DNA of 34,109 bases from JBLHGN01 sp047616325 (lineage in GTDB: Bacteria > Pseudomonadota > Gammaproteobacteria > Pseudomonadales > Cellvibrionaceae). How positions within the stretch are numbered: position 1 is the first letter of the stretch; every line of letters begins with the position of its first letter. The translations under genes and the position numbers were made by a program. Location of the stretch: NCBI GenBank assembly GCA_047616325.1, contig JBLHGN010000008.1:1-34109 (forward strand). The letters are read 5' to 3'. The notes beneath the pieces are model-generated. The model did no database searches. It was not told the origin of the DNA and worked only from the letters and a program-made list of their open reading frames with translations. Positions 24,119 to 30,776 of this stretch are shown here, one piece after another.

Positions 24119-24625
24119 TTATCCTGTAACAAGTAGGCATACGGCTGTACCTAAACAAGCGCCGGCCAGAATATCAGTAGGGAAGTGCACACCCAAGGTG
24201 ACCCGAGCCACCCCCGCACCGCATGCCCAAGGATAGATAAACCAAGCCACCCACGGGAAGGCAATGCTTAAGCAGCCGGACATAAAAAAAGCTGCCGAGG
24301 TGTGCCCCGAGGGGAAGCTAAACGTATCCGAGGGCTGAATCTCACTCTGGTAGCCTGTTATCACAGCCGCCGGACGATTCCGGCGAAAGTATGATTTTAG
24401 TATCGTATAACAGATTCGTTCCACTATAAATCCTAGCGCGAGTACCTTTGCCAGGGCCGCCTGGCCAGCAAAAAAAAGTGCTATTCCGCCAAGTAAATAC
24501 AGTGGCCCATCTGCGCTGTGGGATATTAAACGGCTGAAGCGCACAGCCGTTTCGCGGTGTTTGCGTCGTAAGCACCAAGCAAAGGTCCTAACATCGCAAT
24601 AATGAACACTTTGTAAAATACTCAT
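24119..24625 (-). CDS. PAP2-family membrane phosphatase
   Basis: Integral-membrane acid phosphatase of the PAP2/undecaprenyl-diphosphatase superfamily. The three catalytic motifs are intact: KSYFRRNRP (K-x6-RP, residues ~77-85), FPSGHTSAAFF, and ARVTLGVHFPTD (R-x5-H-x3-D). About five membrane helices surround them. The chosen ATG (24625) has GAGGAG 6-7 nt upstream and gives 168 residues; a longer frame from 24739 is open but lacks such a site. Natural substrate could be undecaprenyl diphosphate or a lipid phosphate. It lies just upstream of the glycosyltransferase gene (10 bp), so both may act in one envelope pathway. Confidence 0.9.
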   Translation of the reverse strand: MSILQSVHYCDVRTFAWCLRRKHRETAVRFSRLISHSADGPLYLLGGIALFFAGQAALAKVLALGFIVERICYTILKSYFRRNRPAAVITGYQSEIQPSDTFSFPSGHTSAAFFMSGCLSIAFPWVAWFIYPWACGAGVARVTLGVHFPTDILAGACLGTAVCLLVTG

Positions 24626-24872
24626 GTGATCTCCTCTGTTTTGAAAACAGTAGCGAGGTTTAATTACAAGAATATTACGATCGGCGGGGAAAAGCGTAAA
24701 AAACAACCAAGGGGCACGAAGGGCGTCGTATATAGCCATTGCGCAGATATTGTATTTGTACCTAGTAGCAATACAGAGGTAACAATCTTCGTCAAAATTC
24801 CAGAGGAAGGCTGTTAATAGTGCTTGCTGTGCTACTATTCACCGCAACTTTTTCACTCGCCTGGGGGGTACA

Positions 24873-25490
24873 ATGAAACAAAAGATATTAACTATGCTTG
24901 AAATGCAGGATGCCATGAATACGCGGGTTCACCCCCAATGGAAAGAGCAAGATTTTGAGTGGTATAGGGCTATTTGGGTAGAGTGTGCCGAGTTAATGGA
25001 TCATTACGGTTGGAAGTGGTGGAAGAAGCAAGCGCCCGACATGGAGCAAGTGATTTTAGAGCTTATTGATATTTGGCATTTCGGCCTAAGCATCTATTTA
25101 TCTTCCGCAAAGGCCTTGCCAGAGCTGGTTGGCGATATTGAACAAGCCTTAGACCTCAATGCAAAAACAACATGTTTTAAAGATGATCTAGAGACCTTTG
25201 CTTTATCCACGTTATCGTCAAAGTCTTTCGATATTCCTACATTTTCGCGCCTTATGCTTGGCGCTGGGCTGGATTTTGACGAGCTATATCGTCAGTATGT
25301 GGGAAAAAATGTGCTCAATTTTTTCCGTCAGGACAATGGCTATAATGATGGTAGCTATCGAAAGATATGGTCCGGCAAGGAAGATAATGAACACCTAGTA
25401 GAAGTTGTTGCAGAGTTGGATGTAGGGCATGCAAATTACCGTCAACAGCTCTATCAGGCATTGCTTCAGCGCTATCGAGCCTCAAGTTAA
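24873..25490 (+). CDS. All-alpha dimeric dUTPase (PF08761, MazG-like)
   Basis: dUTP diphosphatase of the all-alpha NTP-pyrophosphatase superfamily, the trypanosome-type dUTPase, converting dUTP to dUMP and limiting uracil in DNA. The motifs fit: LEMQDAMNTRVHPQWKEQDF at the N-terminus, the metal-binding WVECAELMDHYGWKWWKKQ, and ELIDIWHFGLSI, giving the E-x-x-E...E-x-x-D pattern; later DNGYNDGSYRKIWSGKEDN. At 205 residues it is in range. A GGGGGG stretch lies about 4-9 nt before the ATG. This is different from the trimeric Dut typical of Enterobacteria. Divergent from the PAP2 gene; followed by mdh. Confidence 0.9.
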   Translation: MKQKILTMLEMQDAMNTRVHPQWKEQDFEWYRAIWVECAELMDHYGWKWWKKQAPDMEQVILELIDIWHFGLSIYLSSAKALPELVGDIEQALDLNAKTTCFKDDLETFALSTLSSKSFDIPTFSRLMLGAGLDFDELYRQYVGKNVLNFFRQDNGYNDGSYRKIWSGKEDNEHLVEVVAELDVGHANYRQQLYQALLQRYRASS

Positions 25491-25546
25491 ATATGGCAAA
25501 GTCATAAGTTGGTGTGAGTTGTTAATGACTTTTCCTGTGAGATCAC

Positions 25547-25552
25547 TATAAT
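25547..25552 (+). promoter_or_regulatory. Candidate -10 box upstream of mdh
   Basis: A perfect TATAAT 69 bp before the mdh GTG. The -35 side is weak at 16-18 bp (TTAATG only at 19 bp). It would give mdh a promoter independent of the dUTPase gene. Confidence 0.45.
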
Positions 25553-25620
25553 TGCGGGCCTCATGAGATCTTTGTTAATTTACCCAGCTTTTTAATCCGT
25601 CAAGCAATTGGAGAATTATT

Positions 25621-26604
25621 GTGAAATCACCCGTTCGTGTAGCCATAACAGGCGCCGCAGGCCAAATTAGTTACTCTTTATTGTTCCGAATTGCAGCAGG
25701 CGAAATGCTAGGCAAAGACCAACCGGTAATTCTTCAAATGTTGGAAATAACCCCAGCGCTAGGGGCTCTTGGCGGTGTTGCAATGGAATTGGACGATTGT
25801 GCTTTCCCTCTCCTCGCCGACATGGTGTGCACCGATGAAGCCTCCGTTGCCTTTAAAGACGCAGACTATGCCCTTTTGGTTGGTGCGCGGCCACGTGGAC
25901 CAGGCATGGAAAGAAAAGATCTACTAGAAGCCAATGCGGCGATATTCTCGTTGCAGGGAAAGGCCATAAATGATCACGCCTCGCGGGACATTAAAGTGTT
26001 AGTAGTGGGTAACCCCGCCAACACCAACGCTCTAATAGCTCAGCGTAACGCCCCTGATATCGATCCCCGTCAATTTACCGCAATGACTCGACTCGACCAC
26101 AATCGCGCTATGACCGGATTCGCCCAAAAATTGGGCACCACTATAAATGCAGTGAGTAAGATGACCATATGGGGAAACCATTCCTCTACCCAATACCCAG
26201 ATCTTTTCCACGCCCAGGTGGACGGACATGTTGCCGCTGAAAAGGTAGATAGTGCATGGTACGAAGGCACGTTTATTCCCGATGTTCAGCAGCGGGGCGC
26301 AGCAATTATTAAGGCCCGTGGCGCTTCTTCCGCAGCTTCTGCCGCAAATGCGGCGATATTCCATATGCGCGATTGGACACTGGATTCACCAGAGAATGAT
26401 TGGGTGAGCATGGGAGTTTATAGCGACGGCAGTTACGGCATTGAAGAAGGGCTTATTTATTCATTTCCGTGTGTATGTAAAGGCGGCAAGTGGGAAATAG
26501 TTGAAGGCCTTTCCATAAATGAATTCTCTCAAGTGAAGATGAAGGCAAGCGAGCTGGAATTAATGGAAGAACGCGACGCTGTTAAGTCATTGTTGCCCTC
26601 CTAG
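25621..26604 (+). CDS. mdh: Malate dehydrogenase (NAD-dependent)
   Basis: Interconverts malate and oxaloacetate in the TCA cycle. Blocks: RVAITGAAGQISYSLLFRIA (NAD loop), LEITPALGALGGVAMELDDC, VGARPRGPGMERKDLLEANA (active-site Arg residues), VVGNPANTNALIA, the substrate Arg in TRLDHNRAMTGFAQ, and the catalytic His in IWGNHSSTQYPD. It is 327 residues. This is the dimeric cytosolic-like type with the GAAGQI loop, found in many marine Gammaproteobacteria, not the E. coli type. GTG start with GGAG about 8 nt upstream. Confidence 0.97.
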   Translation: MKSPVRVAITGAAGQISYSLLFRIAAGEMLGKDQPVILQMLEITPALGALGGVAMELDDCAFPLLADMVCTDEASVAFKDADYALLVGARPRGPGMERKDLLEANAAIFSLQGKAINDHASRDIKVLVVGNPANTNALIAQRNAPDIDPRQFTAMTRLDHNRAMTGFAQKLGTTINAVSKMTIWGNHSSTQYPDLFHAQVDGHVAAEKVDSAWYEGTFIPDVQQRGAAIIKARGASSAASAANAAIFHMRDWTLDSPENDWVSMGVYSDGSYGIEEGLIYSFPCVCKGGKWEIVEGLSINEFSQVKMKASELELMEERDAVKSLLPS

Positions 26605-26734
26605 GGCACAAACTAAATTTGCACAAGGGCAAATGAAGCAGACTCAAATGCTCTTAAAGACCTACACATATACAATGCGTACGTTTTTTTGCCCGTCGCA
26701 GGCAATCCCTAGTCAATACAGGAATTCTAACCAT

Positions 26735-27217
26735 ATGACATTTCCCAAAATTGGTGCAAAGGCACCCGCATTTACAATCTCCAACCAGAATGGAGAAAAA
26801 GTAAGTCTCGCATCCTTTGCAGGAAAAAAAAATGTAGTACTGTATTTTTACCCTAAAGCCATGACACCTGGTTGCACCGTGCAAGCTTGCGGTATTCGAG
26901 ACTTTCGTGATGCGTTTGATCAGCTCGAAACCGTTGTTTTGGGTGTTAGCCCCGATCCAGTGCCGAGGCTACAAAAGTTTATTGAAAAGCAATCCCTCAA
27001 TTTCGAGCTTTTGTCAGACGAAGATCACTCCATAGCTGAAAAATATGGCGTTTGGGGGCTTAAAAAGTTTATGGGAAGAGAGTTTATGGGAATACTCAGA
27101 ACCACCTTTATCATCGACAAACAAGGCAAAGTCGCTCACGTTATGGATAAGGTAAAGACAAAAAGTCACCACGATGACGTTCTAAGCATTCTAGGTAAAT
27201 TGGATTCTGTGGTCTAG
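26735..27217 (+). CDS. bcp: Thiol peroxidase of the Bcp/PrxQ family
   Basis: Thioredoxin-dependent peroxiredoxin that reduces hydroperoxides. Peroxidatic Cys47 in YPKAMTPGCTVQACG and resolving Cys52, five residues later, are the PrxQ/Bcp alpha-type signature; LSDEDHSIAEKYGVWG and RTTFIIDKQGKVAHVMDKVK follow. The ATG at 26735 gives 160 residues (E. coli Bcp 156), with AGGAA about 10 nt upstream. An open frame upstream to 26633 adds 34 unrelated residues and is not chosen. It follows mdh by about 130 bp. Confidence 0.93.
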   Translation: MTFPKIGAKAPAFTISNQNGEKVSLASFAGKKNVVLYFYPKAMTPGCTVQACGIRDFRDAFDQLETVVLGVSPDPVPRLQKFIEKQSLNFELLSDEDHSIAEKYGVWGLKKFMGREFMGILRTTFIIDKQGKVAHVMDKVKTKSHHDDVLSILGKLDSVV

Positions 27218-27308
27218 AGGTATGTGTTAGATCGAAAATGTCTAAGACGTTGTATTTGTAGATTTTGGTGACAAAAGGGGCGGTTTAACGCGAAAGTTTA
27301 TTGAAAAG

Positions 27309-27358
27309 TCTACGCGCCGGAATTTTGTGTCGCTTAAAAAACAAGTTGGCGCGTTAGA
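27309..27358. repeat. Imperfect inverted repeat upstream of the GAF-AraC gene
   Basis: TCTACGCGCC (27309-27318) faces GGCGCGTTAGA (27348-27358), complementary except for one bulged base, separated by a 29-bp AT-rich spacer. It lies about 120-170 bp before the regulator's ATG, a plausible place for a self-binding operator. Function is inferred from position only. Confidence 0.4.
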
Positions 27359-27389
27359 TTCTAGTTTAGTGGGCCACAAACGCATAGTT

Positions 27390-27413
27390 TAGCACCCTGG
27401 GTCTTTTGTGCTA
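27390..27413. repeat. Short inverted repeat upstream of the GAF-AraC gene
   Basis: TAGCAC and GTGCTA, a perfect 6-bp dyad around a 12-bp centre. It may be an operator half-site pair or chance. Confidence 0.3.
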
Positions 27414-27445
27414 ATGGTTCATCAATATTGCACGAATTTGTTAGT

Positions 27446-27473
27446 GATAAAAGATAAAAGATAAAAGATAAAA
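27446..27473 (+). repeat. Four perfect tandem copies of GATAAAA before the GAF-AraC start
   Basis: Four contiguous, identical 7-bp units (7 x 4 = 28 bp) end 7 bp before the ATG at 27481, in the place where a ribosome site would lie; the array contains no Shine-Dalgarno. Slippage would change leader or spacer length by 7 bp steps without touching the coding frame. Confidence 0.9.
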
Positions 27474-27480
27474 AAACAGA

Positions 27481-28569
27481 ATGGTGATATCAGTGGCACT
27501 TCCAGAAAATACAGGTTCGAGTTCAGACTCTTTGGTGAATAGTTTGCAAACAAAGGTCTTAGTACCAAATGCAGGGAGTTATTTTCAAGATGAGGTCGAG
27601 CGCGCAGAAAGAATGGGGCTAGTAACTCGGTTGCGACGCACCCCTTTACATACTACGGAAGACTTTCTGCGCAGTTTTTATCAGATTGTGGTAAATAGTC
27701 ATGTGTTTGAGTCCCATAACGAAGCAATAAACCTATTGCTTGACATCGGTCGTGTGAAGTTTAAAGCCCAGCATACGCTGGTACTGCGCCAAGTATCCGA
27801 AGCCGTATACGAGGTTCAGGCTTCCACTAGCGGCGATCAACGTTTTTACGTAGGGCAGCATATTTCCACGGCGAGGGCCTTGTGTCATAAGGTGTTGGTT
27901 TCAGACGAACCCTGCGTTCAACTAAACATTGATCGTTTTAGTCTCGATATTCCGCTTGAAGCTTACAATGGTCTAGATGTGCGTGCTTATATAGGTGTTC
28001 AGGCTAAAACATATGCAAGTGGGCGTAGTGTACTGTGTTTTATTTCTACAGTGGGTGCCCAGACAACATTTTTCGGTGAAGAAGACCAGCAAATTCTGGA
28101 ACGATTGTCTGAGGGCGTGGCATTTCTGCTAGATCAACAAAAGAACGCATCGCAGAGAAAAGTGGCAGACTCATCGATGTTCGCCTCCGGTTCGGCAAAC
28201 ACTCTTGAGGAGTACTTGTCTCATGCGAAGTTGCCTGAATTATATGGTATTCCGGGAAGAGTAGTGGAAACACTTGAAAAACGTGTGGGCGAATCTCCCT
28301 TGAGCATCGGACATATTGCAGAGTCTCTTAATTTGTCGAAACGCACATTGCAAAGACGCTTGCAGCAACAGAGCCTTAATTTCGCCGAACTACGAGATCA
28401 AGTTCGCTACCATTTTGCGATTGAGTACCTCATCAAAAACAGAAGAAGCATCGACAGTATTTCGATAGCACTTGATTTCTCTGATAGAACAAGTTTTACC
28501 AACGCATTCAAACGTTGGACAGGGCTATCTCCAAGCATTTTTAGGAAGCTATTTAGGGATTTTGTGTAG
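27481..28569 (+). CDS. GAF-AraC transcriptional regulator
   Basis: A 362-residue one-component regulator. Residues ~60-215 look like a GAF sensor, ending VLCFISTVGAQTTFFGEEDQ then ILERLSEGVAFLLDQQ; the ligand is unknown. A linker to about residue 240 leads to a C-terminal AraC/XylS domain (242-362): AESLNLSKRTLQRRLQQQ (first helix-turn-helix) and SIALDFSDRTSFTNAFKRWT (second), with the family ending LSPSIFRKLF. The ATG lacks a Shine-Dalgarno and is preceded by the GATAAAA array. A paralogue with the same DNA-binding domain but no sensor lies 746 bp downstream. Targets are not identifiable; the dyads upstream suggest autoregulation. Confidence 0.9.
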   Translation: MVISVALPENTGSSSDSLVNSLQTKVLVPNAGSYFQDEVERAERMGLVTRLRRTPLHTTEDFLRSFYQIVVNSHVFESHNEAINLLLDIGRVKFKAQHTLVLRQVSEAVYEVQASTSGDQRFYVGQHISTARALCHKVLVSDEPCVQLNIDRFSLDIPLEAYNGLDVRAYIGVQAKTYASGRSVLCFISTVGAQTTFFGEEDQQILERLSEGVAFLLDQQKNASQRKVADSSMFASGSANTLEEYLSHAKLPELYGIPGRVVETLEKRVGESPLSIGHIAESLNLSKRTLQRRLQQQSLNFAELRDQVRYHFAIEYLIKNRRSIDSISIALDFSDRTSFTNAFKRWTGLSPSIFRKLFRDFV

Positions 28570-28693
28570 TTATCAGAAAAGGTGTTATTTGACGTAAGGG
28601 CTTATTATTATTATTGTTCTACTGCAGAGTAGTCAGGTGGGGTAGTAATCGGCCCTTTGTTACTGCGGCAGAATAAAGTAAATTAAAATTGAG

Positions 28694-28731
28694 TGGGGTA
28701 TAGTTCTTAATGGTCTATGCCCCATTTTTTT
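28694..28731 (+). terminator. Intrinsic terminator downstream of the GAF-AraC gene
   Basis: A 10-bp stem (TGGGGTATAG / CTATGCCCCA, one G-T pair), an 11-nt loop and seven T. It begins 125 bp after the regulator's stop codon. Confidence 0.85.
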
Positions 28732-29099
28732 ATGCAGCTTTTGTGATTTATCTTGCTGCGGTTTCTACCCATTTGTAGGTGAATTTACTGTTTATCTGAT
28801 TGTATTGGAAACAAAACATCGAAAAAAATGCTACTTTGTACATTCAATTGTTGCGGTTCGTGACAGTCATCAAGTGTTTGGTTTTCAACAAGCTTATATT
28901 TTCGGTAAGGCACTGTTGCTCTTTTCTGTGTGTAATGTGCCGTGATACACCCGCTACAGCGCTTTTTCTGTGTTGGTCTCAAGTTCTGAATGTGATTGAA
29001 TTAGACCCAGATTTGATTTGAGTGAGTTTTTCTGGGTTTTTATGGTGCGAGTTATTTCATAAAATGAGACGCATGTACGGTTTGCTTGTGGCGTGGAGG
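28732..29099. other. Gap between two terminator-like hairpins
   Basis: No supported protein gene; a 73-codon frame here (start 28800) is Cys- and Phe-rich without family signs and its stop lies inside the second hairpin. The stretch from 28732 to the second hairpin (29005-29041) could hold a small RNA gene, but I see no convincing promoter for one. The overall gap from the regulator stop to the next gene is 746 bp. Confidence 0.4.
29005..29041 (+). terminator. Second terminator-like hairpin, upstream of the HTH-only regulator
   Basis: ACCCAGA (29005-29011) pairs with TCTGGGT (29031-29037) around a 19-nt loop, followed by TTTT. It is weaker than the first terminator because of its long loop, but has both a stem and a T-run. 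Confidence 0.55.
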
Positions 29100-29127
29100 T
29101 TTTCAAAAAAGTGGATTGGCGTATAAT
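29100..29127 (+). promoter_or_regulatory. Candidate promoter of the HTH-only AraC gene
   Basis: TTTTCA (29100-29105), a 16-bp spacer and a perfect TATAAT (29122-29127). Transcription would begin near 29134, giving an unusually long leader of about 180 nt before the ATG at 29316. Confidence 0.55.
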
Positions 29128-29244
29128 CGCATTACTAAATCGTATCACCCTAGGTTGGTTCCTTTGTAGTTGAATGGATCTAAGTATTATATAGAATAAG
29201 TGTTTGGCGCTGTGTTTTGATGGTGTTTTTTCTCCGGTAAACTC

Positions 29245-29254
29245 TAACCGGTTA
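29245..29254. repeat. Perfect palindrome TAACCGGTTA in the leader of the HTH-only regulator
   Basis: A 10-bp perfect palindrome 61 bp before the ATG, with a further CCGGTAAA just upstream and ACCGGGTT downstream. An operator is plausible; no protein binding is known. Confidence 0.45.
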
Positions 29255-29315
29255 GAAACAGAAGTGCTGACCGGGTTGATATTTTGTTTGTTTGCTGGCA
29301 GAAGGAATCGGATAA

Positions 29316-29747
29316 ATGATCACTAAATTAAACGCGCAGCAAAAATTTGTGGATACGGACAAGCTTAGCGGCGCAGAAGCGCTCGACGCTTATCTTGAAA
29401 AGGCGCGACTTCCAGACGTTATTGGCGTACCTGCTCGTGTTGTTGATAGCCTTGCCAAGCGCGTTGGTAGCGCTCCGCTCAGTATCAGTCATATTGCTGA
29501 AGATTTGAATTTCTCCAAGCGTACATTGCAGCGGCGCCTTCAAAGGCAGAATGTAAGTTTTGCTGAGTTAAGAGATCAGGTGAGGTTTCACAATTCTATC
29601 GATTACTTAATCCTGCAGCATATGAGTATTGATAATATTTCAGTGGCGCTGGATTTTTCTGATAGAACCAGTTTTACCAATGCGTTCAAGCGCTGGACTC
29701 ATCTATCGCCGAGCACCTTTCGTAAATTATTCAGAGATTATGTTTAA
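29316..29747 (+). CDS. AraC-type HTH protein lacking a sensor domain
   Basis: A 143-residue protein made almost only of an AraC/XylS DNA-binding domain (residues ~23-143): AEDLNFSKRTLQRRLQRQ, FAELRDQVRFHNSIDYLI, VALDFSDRTSFTNAFKRWTH. By hand alignment 86 of 121 positions are identical to the last 121 residues of the GAF-AraC protein upstream, so it is a paralogue, perhaps a partial duplication. The first 22 residues match nothing. It has a good ribosome site (AAGGA) before the ATG, a candidate promoter and a terminator of its own, so it is probably expressed rather than a relic. It could compete with the full-length regulator for DNA sites; this is inference. Confidence 0.88.
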   Translation: MITKLNAQQKFVDTDKLSGAEALDAYLEKARLPDVIGVPARVVDSLAKRVGSAPLSISHIAEDLNFSKRTLQRRLQRQNVSFAELRDQVRFHNSIDYLILQHMSIDNISVALDFSDRTSFTNAFKRWTHLSPSTFRKLFRDYV

Positions 29748-29773
29748 AGCGCACCCTTTTCGCTTTTTTATTC
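29746..29773 (+). terminator. Terminator overlapping the stop of the HTH-only AraC gene
   Basis: AAAGCG (29746-29751) pairs with CGCTTT (29761-29766) around a 9-nt loop, followed by TTTTATT. It begins within the stop codon. Confidence 0.55.
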
Positions 29774-30231
29774 TGTGCTCGGCCTCCTGGCATAAATCGT
29801 CGGGTTTAGCTTGACGTCAAAGTGCGTTTAACGCGCAGCTGGGGCTGTTCAGTTCGGGCAATAATACTCTCCCATTGCCTCTAGGGCCCAACTCTTGTAG
29901 AGTTGTCGCCGCGCGGGCTAAGCCCTTTGCCTGTGGCGCCCAGCCTTCATTGTATTACAGGCTATCAGTAGTCATATCGCGTTTATTTTTTTGATTCTAC
30001 GCATGACCGTGGATAGCTTCTGTGTGTGCTCTGGCAAGTACTAGCATGTCGAACAAGGTTTATTTTGACGTGAAGTTGGTGTTATTTGGGCCTTGGGTGA
30101 GCGATATCTAAAGCTTCTCTCTGGGTGTTGTTGGTCGCTAAATAGGCTGATTTGTGCGTGACTCGCTCAATAAGCCGCCTTGTCGCATTAGTCATTCAAA
30201 TGTAAACATAAATCATTTTTGGGGTATTTAG
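29774..30231. other. Intergenic region upstream of yajC
   Basis: About 460 bp without a supported protein gene. It contains the stem-rich segment at 29884-29941. The yajC ribosome-binding region is a G-run (GGGG) about 8 nt before the ATG. No strong promoter was found; TTGTCG with TAAACA 17 bp later is weak. Confidence 0.4.
29884..29941 (+). ncRNA. Possible structured RNA: closing stem with two internal hairpins
   Basis: In 58 nt three nested or adjacent stems can form: closing GGGC (29884-29887) with GCCC (29938-29941); hairpin CAACTC / GAGTTG (29889-29905, 5-nt loop); hairpin GGGCT / AGCCC (29915-29925). The stretch is GC-rich within an AT-richer 484-bp gap. No known RNA family was recognised, and the strand is unknown because the stems read the same way on both strands. 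It could also be a complex terminator or a chance cluster. Confidence 0.25.
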
Positions 30232-30567
30232 ATGGGATTTTTTATAGCAGAAGCAGCAGCACAAACCGAGGCCGTGGCTGCACCGATGGGCGGTCAATTT
30301 GGTAGCTGGATCATGCTGGGCGGTTTGTTTATATTCATGTACTTTATCGTCATTCGTCCACAAAGAAAACGTCAGAAAGAGCATCAAACTCTGGCTAATG
30401 GTCTCGCGAAGGGTGACGAGGTAATTCTCAATAGCGGTATGCTGGGTAAAGTCGTTGAGGTAGACGAGAGCTACATTACACTCAAGGCCAGCGACAGTGT
30501 CGAGCTAAAGTTTCAGAAAACTGCAGTGCATGCGGTGCTACCCAAGGGAACCATTAAGTCCTTGTAA
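30232..30567 (+). CDS. yajC: Sec translocon accessory protein YajC
   Basis: Small membrane protein that associates with SecDF and the Sec translocon. The sequence is a close match to YajC: MGFFIAEAAAQ, a single membrane helix (SWIMLGGLFIFMYFIVIRP), the basic QRKRQKEHQTLANGLAKGDE, and LNSGMLGKVVEV, ending AVLPKGTIKSL; 111 residues (E. coli 110). In most Gammaproteobacteria yajC lies between tgt and secD, but here neither flanks it: upstream is the HTH-only regulator, and downstream is a PLP enzyme. It may be an extra or relocated copy. A hairpin follows it, so it is probably monocistronic. Confidence 0.95.
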   Translation: MGFFIAEAAAQTEAVAAPMGGQFGSWIMLGGLFIFMYFIVIRPQRKRQKEHQTLANGLAKGDEVILNSGMLGKVVEVDESYITLKASDSVELKFQKTAVHAVLPKGTIKSL

Positions 30568-30581
30568 TTAATGACTTTTAG

Positions 30582-30614
30582 TATAAGGAGCTAGACTAAG
30601 TCTATCTCCTTATA
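30582..30614 (+). terminator. Long hairpin after yajC
   Basis: TATAAGGAG (30582-30590) pairs with CTCCTTATA (30606-30614); after one mismatch TAGAC pairs with GTCTA around a TAA loop. The 14-bp near-perfect hairpin starts 15 bp after the yajC stop. The following TTTAG is a weak T-run, so it may be a terminator or an mRNA-stabilising end. Confidence 0.6.
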
Positions 30615-30730
30615 TTTAGTGATTTCCCCTTTATCCTCTTCCATACTGACTTTTTCACGCGCTTGTTATCCTATTAGCACTATTTGGCTTTAATTCTATC
30701 ATGCTGCTCTAAATCTCTTTGGTGCAAGTA

Positions 30731-30739
30731 TGCTATATT
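30731..30739 (+). promoter_or_regulatory. Extended -10 promoter of the PLP-enzyme gene
   Basis: TGC-TATATT, an extended -10, 38 bp before the ATG at 30777; no -35 is needed for such elements. The leader would be about 31 nt. Confidence 0.45.
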
Positions 30740-30776
30740 CACATTTTTGTCACCCTTTCGATCACGGAACCACCGT

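Noticed and set aside
26633..26734. Upstream extension of the bcp frame (34 codons)
   Set aside because: The residues are unlike any Bcp, whereas the ATG at 26735 gives the normal length and has a ribosome site.
27446..27473. GATAAAA array as a CRISPR
   Set aside because: The units are only 7 bp with no spacers; it is a simple tandem repeat.
28603..28616. TTATTATTATTATT trinucleotide repeat after the GAF-AraC gene
   Set aside because: It is short, non-coding and common in AT-rich gaps.
28800..29021. 73-codon plus-strand frame
   Set aside because: It has a TTG start without a ribosome site, is Cys/Phe-rich, has no family features, and ends inside a terminator loop.
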